From: an uncultured Hyphomicrobiales bacterium
GTDB taxonomy: Bacteria; Pseudomonadota; Alphaproteobacteria; Rhizobiales; Xanthobacteraceae
Direction of reading: 5' to 3'
Length of the DNA: 40,878 nucleotides
NCBI GenBank assembly: GCA_903878085.1
Contig: CAIRGJ010000052.1
Span: forward strand, 1 to 40,878
The notes under the pieces were generated by a model. That model was not told the origin of the DNA. It did no database searches and saw only the letters and a list, made by a program, of their open reading frames with translations. Position numbers and translations under genes: made by a program. This document shows positions 17,605-25,770 of the stretch, in pieces (position 1 is the first letter of the stretch; each line of letters begins with the position of its first letter).

Positions 17605-18740
17605 TCAATTTGCGGTGGCCAACCCGATGTGGGCAAAACCGGCCTGGTAACCGGCGAGCACGCCTTCGACCATGGCATCGAGCGAAAACGACGCCGCGAC
17701 CCGGGCGCTGACCTTTTGCGCGATATCGGCGGCCTCGGCCGGGTAATCGAGGCTGCGGGCGATGGCCCCCGCCAAGGCGCCGGCGTCTTCCTTGGGAATC
17801 AGCGTGTTGGTGAACGGTCCGTAAATTTCTGGGATGCCGCCGACTTTGGTCGAGATCATCGGCTTGGCGGAAGCCGCGGCTTCCAGCACCACATAGGGCA
17901 GGGATTCCGCCCGCGAGCAAAACACCATGACGCGGCCCAGCGCCTGGGCCTGGCGCGCCGGCATCGGCGGCATGAAGCGGATTGCTTTGGCGACGCCAAG
18001 CCGTTCGGCCTGCGCCATCAACGTTGCGAGGTCGGGGCCGTCGCCGACCAGGGTTGCCGTGACCGGACGGCCGTCGCGATGCAATCGGGCGATGGCGTCG
18101 ATCAGGATGTCGATGCCCTTGATGTCGCGGAATTCGCCGAGGAACAGCAGGTCGGTGGCGTCGGCGGCGACCGGCACCGGTTCGAACTCCGGCGGCGAAA
18201 TGCCATTGCAGACCACGCGCAAACGGTCGCCGGGCTCGCCGATTTTGCGGCGGAATTCTTCCGAGCTGAAGATGCTCTCGAATAAAAACAGGTCGGTGCG
18301 CAGCATCAGCAGGCGTTCGGCCGTCAGGTTGATGCGGCCGGACAGCGTGGCGTTGCTGTAGTGCAGACTGCCGCCATGCGGCGTGTAGACGCGCAGCGCG
18401 CGCTTGCGCGGGAAGGCGAGGCGGCCATAGACGCCGCCTTTGGCGCGTGGCAATGGATCACGTCGGCTTTTGTTTCGGCGATTTTGCGCATCACCTTAAA
18501 CAGCGCGATGAGGTCGCTGGGGTGCGGATTGCGCCGCATCGGCAGCCGCGTAATACCGAGCGCGAGCAGGGGTCCGATGTCGCGGAAGGCGTCGTCGGCG
18601 CGGGCGCCCCCGGTGCTGCTGTCGGCGATAAGGCCGACGCGGTGGCCGCGCGCGGCCTGGGCCCGGCTCAGGTCGAGCACATGGCGGAACAGCCCGCCGG
18701 TCGGTGTGCGAAAGACGTGCAGGATGTTCAAGGGCGGCAT
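17605..18740 (-). pseudogene. Glycosyltransferase family 4 gene interrupted by a one-base deletion
   Basis: Two overlapping minus-strand frames together make a complete GT4 enzyme of about 378 residues. The N-terminal frame begins at ATG 18740 (MPPLNILHVFRTPTGGLFRH) and runs to VIHCHA; the C-terminal frame continues at AKGGVYGRLAFPRKRALRVYTPHGGSLHYS and contains the donor-binding block with SRAESLPYVVLEAAAS near the end. The family motif H-G-A-K-G-G is broken at its Gly: one base is missing at plus-strand 18446/18447, where TGGCGCGTGG is seen and TGGCGCCGTGG would restore the frame. The 5' frame would stop at 18324. It is either a true pseudogene, a phase-variable site, or a sequencing or assembly error. 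Both parts look otherwise intact. Confidence 0.88.
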
Positions 18741-18924
18741 CGGCTGAGAGCGCGGCTCCTGCAACCGGCGGCGAGGCCGCGCGGCAAAATCGATCGCGCC
18801 GATTAGGCGGCATTGATGGTTAACAAAACCTGACCACGCGGGAATTTTGCCGCGGATTAACGCGGTCGAAACCATAATGGATTGAGATCACGCTGCTGCC
18901 ACAGCACCGTGCGTTGGAGTAGAA

Positions 18925-21138
18925 ATGTTTTTCAGTCGGAAGTCCAAAACGGCCGTCGCGCCGGCTCCAGTCGTTGCGCCCGTCGCTGCGCGGCTTTCTG
19001 CCACCGGCGAGGCCGATATCCGCGGTTTAGGCCGCGTTTTGTGGCAAAAGAAGACTTTAATCATTGGCGTCACGCTGCTTGCGGCGGCAGGCGCCTTTGT
19101 CGTCGTCAATGCCATCACGCCGCGCTACCGCTCCGAATCGCGCCTCTTGCTCGAGGCGCGTGAGAACGTTTTCATGCGCGCCGAGGCCGACAAGAACACC
19201 CCCGACCGCAACACCATCGATGCCGAAGCCGTGACCAGCCAGACGCAGGTCGTGCTGTCGCGCGATCTGGCGCGGGATATCATCAAGAAAGAGAAGCTCG
19301 ATCAAAACCCGGAATTCGATTCGTCAGGCTCCACGAGCCGGGCGCTGTTGGGCTTGATCGGCATCGGCATCGGCCGCGACCCGAACGCCATGTCCCAGGA
19401 CGAGCGCACGCTTGACGCCTATTATGAACGGCTCAGCGTCTACGCCGTCGAGAAATCGCGCGTTATCGCTATCGATTTCGACTCAGCAAATCCGGAACTG
19501 GCCGCACGCGTCGCCAACAGCATCGCCGAGACCTATCTCAATTCGCAGCAGTCGACCAAACAGGATCAGACCCGCGCCGCCGGCACCTGGCTCGCCAGCG
19601 AAATCGACAAGATGCGCACCAAGGTCGAAGAGGCCGAGGCTAAGATCGAGGAATACCGTTCGAAGTCCAATCTGTTCGTCGGCTCCAACAATACCTCGCT
19701 GCCGAACCAGCAGCTCACCGAGATCAATTCGCAGATCGCCGCCGCGCGCGGGCAGAAGGCCGACCTCGAGGCGAGGGCGCGGCAGTTGCGCGACCTGGTG
19801 CGCTCCGGCAAGCCGGTGGAGTCCTCGGATATCGCCAATTCTGATTCGATGCGGCGCCTGGTCGAACAGCGCGTCGCGCTGCGCTCGCAATTGGCCGAAC
19901 AATCCTCGACGCTGCTCGATCAGCACCCGCGCATCAAGGAGTTGAAGGCCCAGATCGGCGAAGTTGACGGCCAGATCCGTACCGAGGGCGAACGTCTGGC
20001 GCGCCAACTCGACAACGATGCCAAGGTGGCCGGCAACCGGCTTGAAAGCTTGACCGCCAGCCTCGATCAGGTGAAACGCATCGCCTTGCAGAGCAACGAG
20101 CAGGACGTGCAATTGCGCGCGCTCGAACGCGAAGCCAAGACGCAGCGCGATCTCCTAGAATCCTATCTGGCGAAATACCGCGAAGCCTCGGCGCGCGGCA
20201 ACATCAATGCTGCGCCGCCGGAAGCCCGCATCATTTCCCGCGCCACACCCGCCATCAAGCCGGCCTATCCGAAGAAACTGCCGACCGTGCTGATCGCGGC
20301 CTTTGCCGCTTTCGCGTTGTCGGCGGGCTTCTCGATCACCGGCGCGTTGCTGGCGCCGTCGGCCGCTCCCATCGCCTATGCCTATGGTTACGGCCCCAAC
20401 GGCTATGCCGCACCCCAATTCGAGCCGCAAATGCAGCAGATGCCGCGCATGATGCCGTCTGTGGCGTCGCCGCCCATATCGCCGCTAATGCCGCCGCCAC
20501 AGATGCCGGTCATGCCGCCAACCATGCCGAGTTTCGCGCCCGCCGCGGCCGCGGCGCTGCCGGTCAGTACCATCGAGCAGATCGCGCAGACGCTGCGGCA
20601 AGCCGGCGACAGTGGCCGCCGCATCACCGTGATCGGCGCCATGCGCAATGCCGGCACCACCTATGCCGCGATTTCGCTGGCCCGCGCGTTGGCCAAAGAC
20701 GCCAATGTCGTGCTGGTCGATCTGGCTTTTAGCGCGCCCAATCTGTCGGTAATCTCGACCGATCCGAATGCGCCCGGCATCGCCGAATTGGTGCGCGGCG
20801 CCGCGTCGTTCGGCGACATCATCACCCGCGATCAATTTTCCAATGTGCATCTGGTGGCCACCGGCAATGTCGGCAATGACGGTCCGGCGCTCGCCGCGTC
20901 GCCGATGCTGGCGACCGTGATCGAGGCGTTGGTGCGCAGCTATAATCACGTCGTGCTCGACGTCGGTTCCGCCGCCGATGTCGCCGTGGAGCGATTCGCG
21001 CCGCTGGCGCAGCGCGCGGTGCTGGTCGCGGCTGACCCGGCCAATCCGGCGACGCGCGCAGCGCGTGAACGGCTGATGATGGCGGGCTTTGCCGATGTAA
21101 CGTTGCTGGCCGGTGCGGCGCAGGCTGCGGCCGCCTAA
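18925..21138 (+). CDS. Wzc/ExoP-like chain-length determinant with degenerate ATPase domain
   Basis: The 737-residue protein has the layout of bacterial tyrosine autokinases that control polysaccharide chain length: a Wzz domain with first membrane helix at about 44-64, a long periplasmic coiled-coil (about 190-430), a second helix at about 455-479, a Met/Pro-rich linker (about 490-545), and a C-terminal P-loop-like domain (about 565-737). In that last domain the Walker A is degenerate: A576-G577-T578-T579 replaces the usual G-K-S/T, so the Lys is lost. The second Asp of the Walker A' box is missing too (LVDLAFSAP), and no tyrosine-rich tail is seen. I infer a structural co-polymerase without kinase activity. 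It is divergent from the GT4 gene. Confidence 0.9.
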   Translation: MFFSRKSKTAVAPAPVVAPVAARLSATGEADIRGLGRVLWQKKTLIIGVTLLAAAGAFVVVNAITPRYRSESRLLLEARENVFMRAEADKNTPDRNTIDAEAVTSQTQVVLSRDLARDIIKKEKLDQNPEFDSSGSTSRALLGLIGIGIGRDPNAMSQDERTLDAYYERLSVYAVEKSRVIAIDFDSANPELAARVANSIAETYLNSQQSTKQDQTRAAGTWLASEIDKMRTKVEEAEAKIEEYRSKSNLFVGSNNTSLPNQQLTEINSQIAAARGQKADLEARARQLRDLVRSGKPVESSDIANSDSMRRLVEQRVALRSQLAEQSSTLLDQHPRIKELKAQIGEVDGQIRTEGERLARQLDNDAKVAGNRLESLTASLDQVKRIALQSNEQDVQLRALEREAKTQRDLLESYLAKYREASARGNINAAPPEARIISRATPAIKPAYPKKLPTVLIAAFAAFALSAGFSITGALLAPSAAPIAYAYGYGPNGYAAPQFEPQMQQMPRMMPSVASPPISPLMPPPQMPVMPPTMPSFAPAAAAALPVSTIEQIAQTLRQAGDSGRRITVIGAMRNAGTTYAAISLARALAKDANVVLVDLAFSAPNLSVISTDPNAPGIAELVRGAASFGDIITRDQFSNVHLVATGNVGNDGPALAASPMLATVIEALVRSYNHVVLDVGSAADVAVERFAPLAQRAVLVAADPANPATRAARERLMMAGFADVTLLAGAAQAAAA

Positions 21139-21164
21139 AGCGGCTCTCGTCACGCGAGCGCCGG

Positions 21165-22367
21165 TTAAGCCGTCAACCACGCCCGCAGGCGGCGTAGCGC
21201 ACACACCACCGACCACAGCACAGGACTGCTCTTGATGGCGCGCTTGACCGAGGCGGCGAGAGCAAAGGTTTCCGCCAGGAGCCGCCCGGCGGCGGTGAGT
21301 GGCAGGTAGCTGTCGAATAGTGGCTCAGTGTCGCCGCAAAACAGCGTTTTGTAGTGCGCCTCGCCGATGCCGAGATCGAAGGTGGCGAGCCCGCGTTCGC
21401 AGCAGCTTTGCACCAGATTGAGGATCAATTGCTCGCCGGGGCTTTCGACCGCGTAGGGGCCCTGAGTGATCGAATTGAACATGGCGCAGAAGCGCCCATT
21501 GCCCGTAATGCCGCCCATGGTCGCCACGATAATGTCGTTGACCGATAGCGCGTAAAGTTCGATCGGCGGCTCCAGGCCCTTTACGTGCTCGGTCGCGCCG
21601 GACTCGATGAAGCGCCGCACGCCGGGCGCCGTGAATACGTCCCGGATGCCCAGCGCCTTCATGCGGGCGCTCTTTTGCTTGAAGAACGCATCGAGCACAC
21701 GCCGTACGTCATGCACACCGCGGGCGCGTTCGAAGCGGACCTCGCCATAGCTTGCCAGCATGCGCTCCTTCTTGCGCATCTTCTTGCGGGCGGTGGCATT
21801 GGTGCGGGCGTGCAATAGCGCCTCGAAATCCGGCGCCAGCGCGCCGCTGAAACCGCAATTGGGCGACTTCTGCTGCGGCAGCAGCGCGAAGGGATTGGTG
21901 GTGCCGGCCCAGCTCAGCGGCTGGTTGATGAGTCTGAGGATGTCGGCCTGGCCGGCAAGCTCGTCGAGCACGGCGCGCAGCTTTCCGATGCCGATTTTGG
22001 CCACCGCGTCGCGCTGCCACACCGCCATGTTGAAATTGGCATGCTTGCCGCCGAGGAACTCGACCACCCGCAGTCCGCTCAGGATCCGGCGGCCGAGCGG
22101 CCACAGAAACAGCGGCGCCCCGATGGCGTTGAAGCCCACGACGATAAACGGCGTGATGCCGCAGCCGGCGCCAACATGGCGCTGCCAGGATTCGAGGAAG
22201 TCGTAACCCTGGTAGGGCGTCGCCAGGCTGTTGCCGCATTCCAGCGCCCGCCAGTGCGGCTCGGCCATAGCCATGTCGTCGAAGATCGCGACCCGCGCAA
22301 TGCGGGCGTCGATGGCCGGCGAAGGGCGGCTATCGGCCGTCAGGGTGCGGAGGGCAACGACGTTCAT
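21165..22367 (-). CDS. BioF2/CelD-like GNAT acetyltransferase (second copy)
   Basis: The 400-residue protein is a second member of the double-GNAT family in this locus. The start chosen is ATG 22367 (MNVVALRTL); the frame is open to 22460, but that stretch is Pro/Arg-rich. Matching landmarks with the copy at 11042-12289 are the early TPYQGYDFLESWQRHVG (compare FQTYDWLSTWHRHIG) and the C-terminal TFDLGIGEAHYKTLFC (compare TFDFNIGDEPYKREWC). A basic KKMRKKERML patch follows the first domain in both. It converges on the Wzc-like gene and is divergent from the deacetylase gene. Its acyl group and acceptor are unknown. Confidence 0.83.
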   Translation of the reverse strand: MNVVALRTLTADSRPSPAIDARIARVAIFDDMAMAEPHWRALECGNSLATPYQGYDFLESWQRHVGAGCGITPFIVVGFNAIGAPLFLWPLGRRILSGLRVVEFLGGKHANFNMAVWQRDAVAKIGIGKLRAVLDELAGQADILRLINQPLSWAGTTNPFALLPQQKSPNCGFSGALAPDFEALLHARTNATARKKMRKKERMLASYGEVRFERARGVHDVRRVLDAFFKQKSARMKALGIRDVFTAPGVRRFIESGATEHVKGLEPPIELYALSVNDIIVATMGGITGNGRFCAMFNSITQGPYAVESPGEQLILNLVQSCCERGLATFDLGIGEAHYKTLFCGDTEPLFDSYLPLTAAGRLLAETFALAASVKRAIKSSPVLWSVVCALRRLRAWLTA

Positions 22368-22501
22368 GGGGCGTGTTTTGGGCGCCAATTGTGGACCAGG
22401 GGGAACTTTAGGGGGCCGCCGGTTACGGGATCGCAAACTTTTCTCGCTAAAAGCCTGCATTATTAAGTAAACGTCACCGGCGGCGGGCTAACTTGGCGGG
22501 A

Positions 22502-23554
22502 ATGAACCGAAGCATCATCAGGACCGGCCTGGAAACGCTGTATTTCAGCGGCATGCATCATATGATGCGCCCGCTGGTCGGCGGCGTCGGCTGCATTCTG
22601 ACCATGCACCATGTCCGCCCGAAGCGGCCGGACGCCTTCCAGCCCAACCGGCTGCTGGAGATCACCCCGAAATTCCTGGACGGGCTGCTGAAGCGGCTGG
22701 CGCGCGCGCGCATCGATGTCATCTCGCTCGACGAGATGCATCAGCGTTTCATCAGCGAGGATTTCAAACGCCGGTTCGTCTGCATCACCTTCGACGACGG
22801 CTATAGGGACGTGAAGGAGTACGCCTATCCGCTGCTGCGCAAATATAAGCTGCCGTTCGCGATGTACATCGCGACCAGCTTCCAGGACCGGTTGGGCGAG
22901 TTGTGGTGGTTGGCGCTGGAAGCGGTGATTGCGCAAAACAGCCGTATCGGCATGGTCATCAACGGCAAGGACCGGTTCTTCGAATGCGGCAGCGTGAGTG
23001 AAAAACGCGAGCTGTATGGCGCGGTCTACGGCTACATCCGCAGCATGAAAACCGAAGACGAACTGCGCAAATTCGTGCGCGATCTGTGCGCGACCTATAG
23101 CGTCGATATTGGCGCATTCTGCCGCGACCTGTGCATGGACTGGCAGGAACTCGCGGACATGGCCGCCGATCCGCTGGTGACGATTGGCGCCCACACCGTC
23201 AATCACATGATGCTCAAGAAAATACCGAGCGATGACGCCGCGCGCGCCGAAATGGAAATGAGCCGTTCGGTGCTGGAAGCAGCCCTCGGCAAGCGGCCGC
23301 AGCACTTGGCCTATCCGGTCGGCGATTCGACATCGGCGGGCCCGCGCGAATTCCGCATTGCCGCGGAGCTGGGTTTCAAGACCGCGGTCACGACGCGGCC
23401 CGGCGTGCTGTTCAAGGCGCACCGCGAGCATCTGACCGCGCTGCCGCGCATTTCGGTCAACGGCGAATTCCAGCAGCAGCGTTATATGAAAGTCCTGATG
23501 TCGGGCGCCGGCACGGCGTTGCTGAACGGCTTCCGCCGGGTGAATGCGGCATGA
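22502..23554 (+). CDS. Polysaccharide deacetylase (NodB-homology, CE4)
   Basis: The 350-residue protein carries the CE4 metal-dependent deacetylase motifs: TFDDG with Asp98 (base) and Asp99 (metal), the metal-binding HTVNH with His231 and His235, and a motif-3-like LAYPVGD. Such enzymes remove N- or O-acetyl groups from carbohydrates. No clear signal peptide or membrane helix is visible, which is unusual for an enzyme acting on exported polymer and suggests action on a cytoplasmic, lipid-linked intermediate. An in-frame TTG at 22493 is an alternative start. It is divergent from the acetyltransferase gene, so decoration and removal may be co-regulated. Confidence 0.9.
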   Translation: MNRSIIRTGLETLYFSGMHHMMRPLVGGVGCILTMHHVRPKRPDAFQPNRLLEITPKFLDGLLKRLARARIDVISLDEMHQRFISEDFKRRFVCITFDDGYRDVKEYAYPLLRKYKLPFAMYIATSFQDRLGELWWLALEAVIAQNSRIGMVINGKDRFFECGSVSEKRELYGAVYGYIRSMKTEDELRKFVRDLCATYSVDIGAFCRDLCMDWQELADMAADPLVTIGAHTVNHMMLKKIPSDDAARAEMEMSRSVLEAALGKRPQHLAYPVGDSTSAGPREFRIAAELGFKTAVTTRPGVLFKAHREHLTALPRISVNGEFQQQRYMKVLMSGAGTALLNGFRRVNAA

Positions 23555-23557
23555 CGT

Positions 23558-23602
23558 CATCCTGAGGTGCGAGCGTGCGTAGCGCGCGAGCCTCGAAGGA
23601 TG
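23558..23602. repeat. Imperfect palindromic intergenic repeat
   Basis: CATCCTGAGG (23558-23567) pairs imperfectly with CCTCGAAGGATG (23591-23602), around a GC-rich centre of alternating GCG/CGC. It begins four bases after the deacetylase stop. From memory this matches a dispersed repeat common in Bradyrhizobium-related genomes; I cannot confirm copy number here. Confidence 0.7.
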
Positions 23603-23613
23603 GCGGGGATGGA

Positions 23614-23829
23614 TTACACGCGCGGCGCATCCGGCCGCGACATCCAACTGACCAGCGGCATCGCCGGCAGCACCCAGCCGAGCCCGGCGACGACATAGAA
23701 GATCGCGGCGACAAAACCGTTGATGTCGGTCAGCACCGATTGCGCCAGCGCCATCGCGAACAGGCCCCACACCGACACCAGGACCAGCAGGCCGACAGTG
23801 CCGATCAGTTTGCGGGTGCGGATTGACAT
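23614..23829 (-). CDS. DUF2842 small membrane protein
   Basis: The 71-residue product (from ATG 23829, MSIRTRKLIGT; an ATG at 23838 would add three residues) has two hydrophobic helices at about 9-33 and 41-62 and the RTRKLIGT start typical of the DUF2842 family, found in alphaproteobacteria. Its role is unknown. It is divergent from the haem A synthase gene, with which DUF2842 genes are often adjacent in this order, so a role near respiratory chain assembly is possible but unproven. Confidence 0.8.
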   Translation of the reverse strand: MSIRTRKLIGTVGLLVLVSVWGLFAMALAQSVLTDINGFVAAIFYVVAGLGWVLPAMPLVSWMSRPDAPRV

Positions 23830-23909
23830 GGGAGCCATACTTCCGGGTCATTTGCGGTGCGGTGCACCTGACTATATGGTCCGCGCCGTCTCCTGCAAGC
23901 GAGCATTCC

Positions 23910-24965
23910 ATGGCCGATCAGGCTGCAATTGCCGAATATCGCCCGCGCGCGCTACGGCTATGGCTGTTCGCTGTGGCCGCGATGATTTTCCTGACGCTGA
24001 TCGTCGGCGGCGCCACGCGGCTCACCGTTTCAGGGCTTTCGATCGTCGAGTGGAAGCCGGTCACCGGCGTGCTGCCGCCGCTGAGCGAACCGGCGTGGCA
24101 GGCCGAGTTCGAGAAGTATCAGGAGATTCCGCAGTATCGCGAGCTCAACCGCGGCATGAAGCTCGACCGGTTCAAGGTGATCTATTACTGGGAGTGGACG
24201 CACCGCTTGCTGGCGCGCGCGACCGGCGCGGTGTTTCTGCTGCCGTTCCTGTTCTTCCTGTGGCGCGGCCATATTCCACCGCGGTTGCGTTTGCGGCTGT
24301 GGACGATTTTCGGAGGCGGCGCGGCTCTCGGCGTGATCGGCTGGTGGATGGTGTCGTCGGGCCTCGCCGACAGCACTCTGGTCAGAGTCTCGCAATATCG
24401 CCTGGCGTTCCACATGACGTTCGCCTGCGTGATCTATGCAGCCGTGTTGTGGACCGCGCAGCAACTGAGTGCCAAAACACCGGGCGAAACGAGCGCACGG
24501 CTGCGCCTCGGCGCGCTGGCGATTGCCGTGTTGCTGCTCGTGCAAATTTATCTCGGCGCGCTGGTGGCCGGGCTCGAAGGCGGATTGAAATACAATACAT
24601 GGCCGCTGATCGATGGCGCGATCATGCCGCCGCTCGACCAGTTGTTGTTCATCAGCCCGCTCTGGCGCAATCTGTTCGAGAATATACTGACCGTTCAAAT
24701 CAACCACCGCTTGCTGGCCGATGCGGTCTGGCTCGCCGCCATGGTTCACGCCTACGACGCTTGGCGCACGCGGCGGCAGGCGACCGGCGCCTTCATCCTG
24801 GCGGCGATGGTGACGCTGCAGGCCGTGCTCGGCATCGTCACGCTGCTCTATGAGGCGCCGCTCGCACTCGCGCTCGCACACCAGGTGGCTGCGATCGTGG
24901 TGCTCACGATTGCAATCGTTCATGCCGAACGGCTGTCGCATGGCGGGGCGGGGGCCGCGCGATGA
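23910..24965 (+). CDS. ctaA: Haem A synthase (COX15/CtaA)
   Basis: This inner-membrane enzyme oxidises the C8 methyl group of haem O to a formyl group, giving haem A for aa3-type cytochrome oxidases. The 351-residue product has eight hydrophobic helices and the four conserved haem-ligand histidines: His98 (EWTHRLLARATG), His168 (LAFHMTF), His266 (INHRLLAD) and His324 (ALAHQVAA). The N-terminal GGATRLTVSGLSIVEWKPVTG block is the COX15 hallmark. The start is ATG 23910. Its TGA overlaps the next gene's ATG (ATGA, 24962-24965). Confidence 0.95.
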   Translation: MADQAAIAEYRPRALRLWLFAVAAMIFLTLIVGGATRLTVSGLSIVEWKPVTGVLPPLSEPAWQAEFEKYQEIPQYRELNRGMKLDRFKVIYYWEWTHRLLARATGAVFLLPFLFFLWRGHIPPRLRLRLWTIFGGGAALGVIGWWMVSSGLADSTLVRVSQYRLAFHMTFACVIYAAVLWTAQQLSAKTPGETSARLRLGALAIAVLLLVQIYLGALVAGLEGGLKYNTWPLIDGAIMPPLDQLLFISPLWRNLFENILTVQINHRLLADAVWLAAMVHAYDAWRTRRQATGAFILAAMVTLQAVLGIVTLLYEAPLALALAHQVAAIVVLTIAIVHAERLSHGGAGAAR

Positions 24966-25717
24966 TCGACGTCAAGATCAACGACGGCATCGCCGTGATG
25001 ACGCTGGCGCACGGCAAGGCCAATGCGCTCGATCTAGATTTCTGCGACGCCTTGACTACGCGCTTTGCGGAGCTGCGAACCTCTGCCGCCAAGGCGGTGG
25101 TGCTGACCGGGCAGGGCAAAATGTTTTCCGCCGGCGTCGATCTCAAGCGCTTGAACGACGGCGGCGCCGATTATATCGCCAAGTTCCTGCCGGCGCTGCA
25201 TCGGCTCTATGACGCTGTGTTTTTCTTTCCAAAGCCCGTGGTGGCCGCGATCAACGGCCACGCCATCGCCGGCGGTGCGGTGCTGGCGGCCTGCGCCGAC
25301 CGCCGCATCATGGCGCGCGACGGCGGCCGCATCGGCGTGACGGAGTTACTGGTCGGCGTGCCGTTTCCGGCGCTGGCCTTCGAGATCGTGCGCTTCGCGG
25401 TGCCGCCGCGTTACGTGGCTGAATTCACGCTTGGCGCCGCGACTTATGCGACCGATGTCGCCTTGCACAAAGGTTGGATCGACGAGGTGGCCGAGCCCGG
25501 CGACCTGATGACGCGGGCGCTCGCGGCGGCGCAATCTCTGGCCGCGCTGTCGCCGGCTGCCTTCGCACAAACCAAGAAACAGATCCGGCAAGCCGTCACC
25601 GAGCGCATCGCGCAAAGCGGACAGGCGACCGACAAGGCCGTGACCGAGATATGGACCGCGCCGGAAACGCTCGGCTTCATCCGCGACTACGTCGCCAAGA
25701 CGCTGAAGAAATCCTAG
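24962..25717 (+). CDS. Crotonase-family protein (enoyl-CoA isomerase/hydratase-like)
   Basis: The 251-residue crotonase-fold protein shows the oxyanion-hole region MFSAGVDLKRL and the AGGAVLAACADRR helix. Here the first catalytic Glu of classical hydratases is replaced by Val, while the second survives in VTELLVGVPFPA. A single Glu is the pattern of delta3,delta2-enoyl-CoA isomerases and some other crotonase branches, so isomerase is likelier than hydratase. It is translationally coupled to ctaA by ATGA overlap, an unexplained pairing. The soluble cytoplasmic product has normal length. Confidence 0.85.
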   Translation: MIDVKINDGIAVMTLAHGKANALDLDFCDALTTRFAELRTSAAKAVVLTGQGKMFSAGVDLKRLNDGGADYIAKFLPALHRLYDAVFFFPKPVVAAINGHAIAGGAVLAACADRRIMARDGGRIGVTELLVGVPFPALAFEIVRFAVPPRYVAEFTLGAATYATDVALHKGWIDEVAEPGDLMTRALAAAQSLAALSPAAFAQTKKQIRQAVTERIAQSGQATDKAVTEIWTAPETLGFIRDYVAKTLKKS

Positions 25718-25765
25718 CGCATGATCCCGAAAAGTGGATACCGGTTTTTGGATAAGATCATGCGC
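25717..25765. repeat. Palindromic intergenic repeat, possible bidirectional terminator
   Basis: A perfect 10-bp inverted repeat, GCGCATGATC (25717-25726) and GATCATGCGC (25756-25765), frames an AAAGTGG...CCGGTTTTTGG core. From memory this is a common dispersed element of rhizobial genomes. It fills almost all the space between two convergent genes and so may act as a terminator for both. Confidence 0.75.
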
Positions 25766-25770
25766 CAGAA

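Noticed and set aside
22402-22424. EcfG-type promoter (GGAAC...GTT) before the deacetylase gene
   Set aside because: GGAAC is present, but the GTT element is only about 14 bases away instead of the required 17-19.
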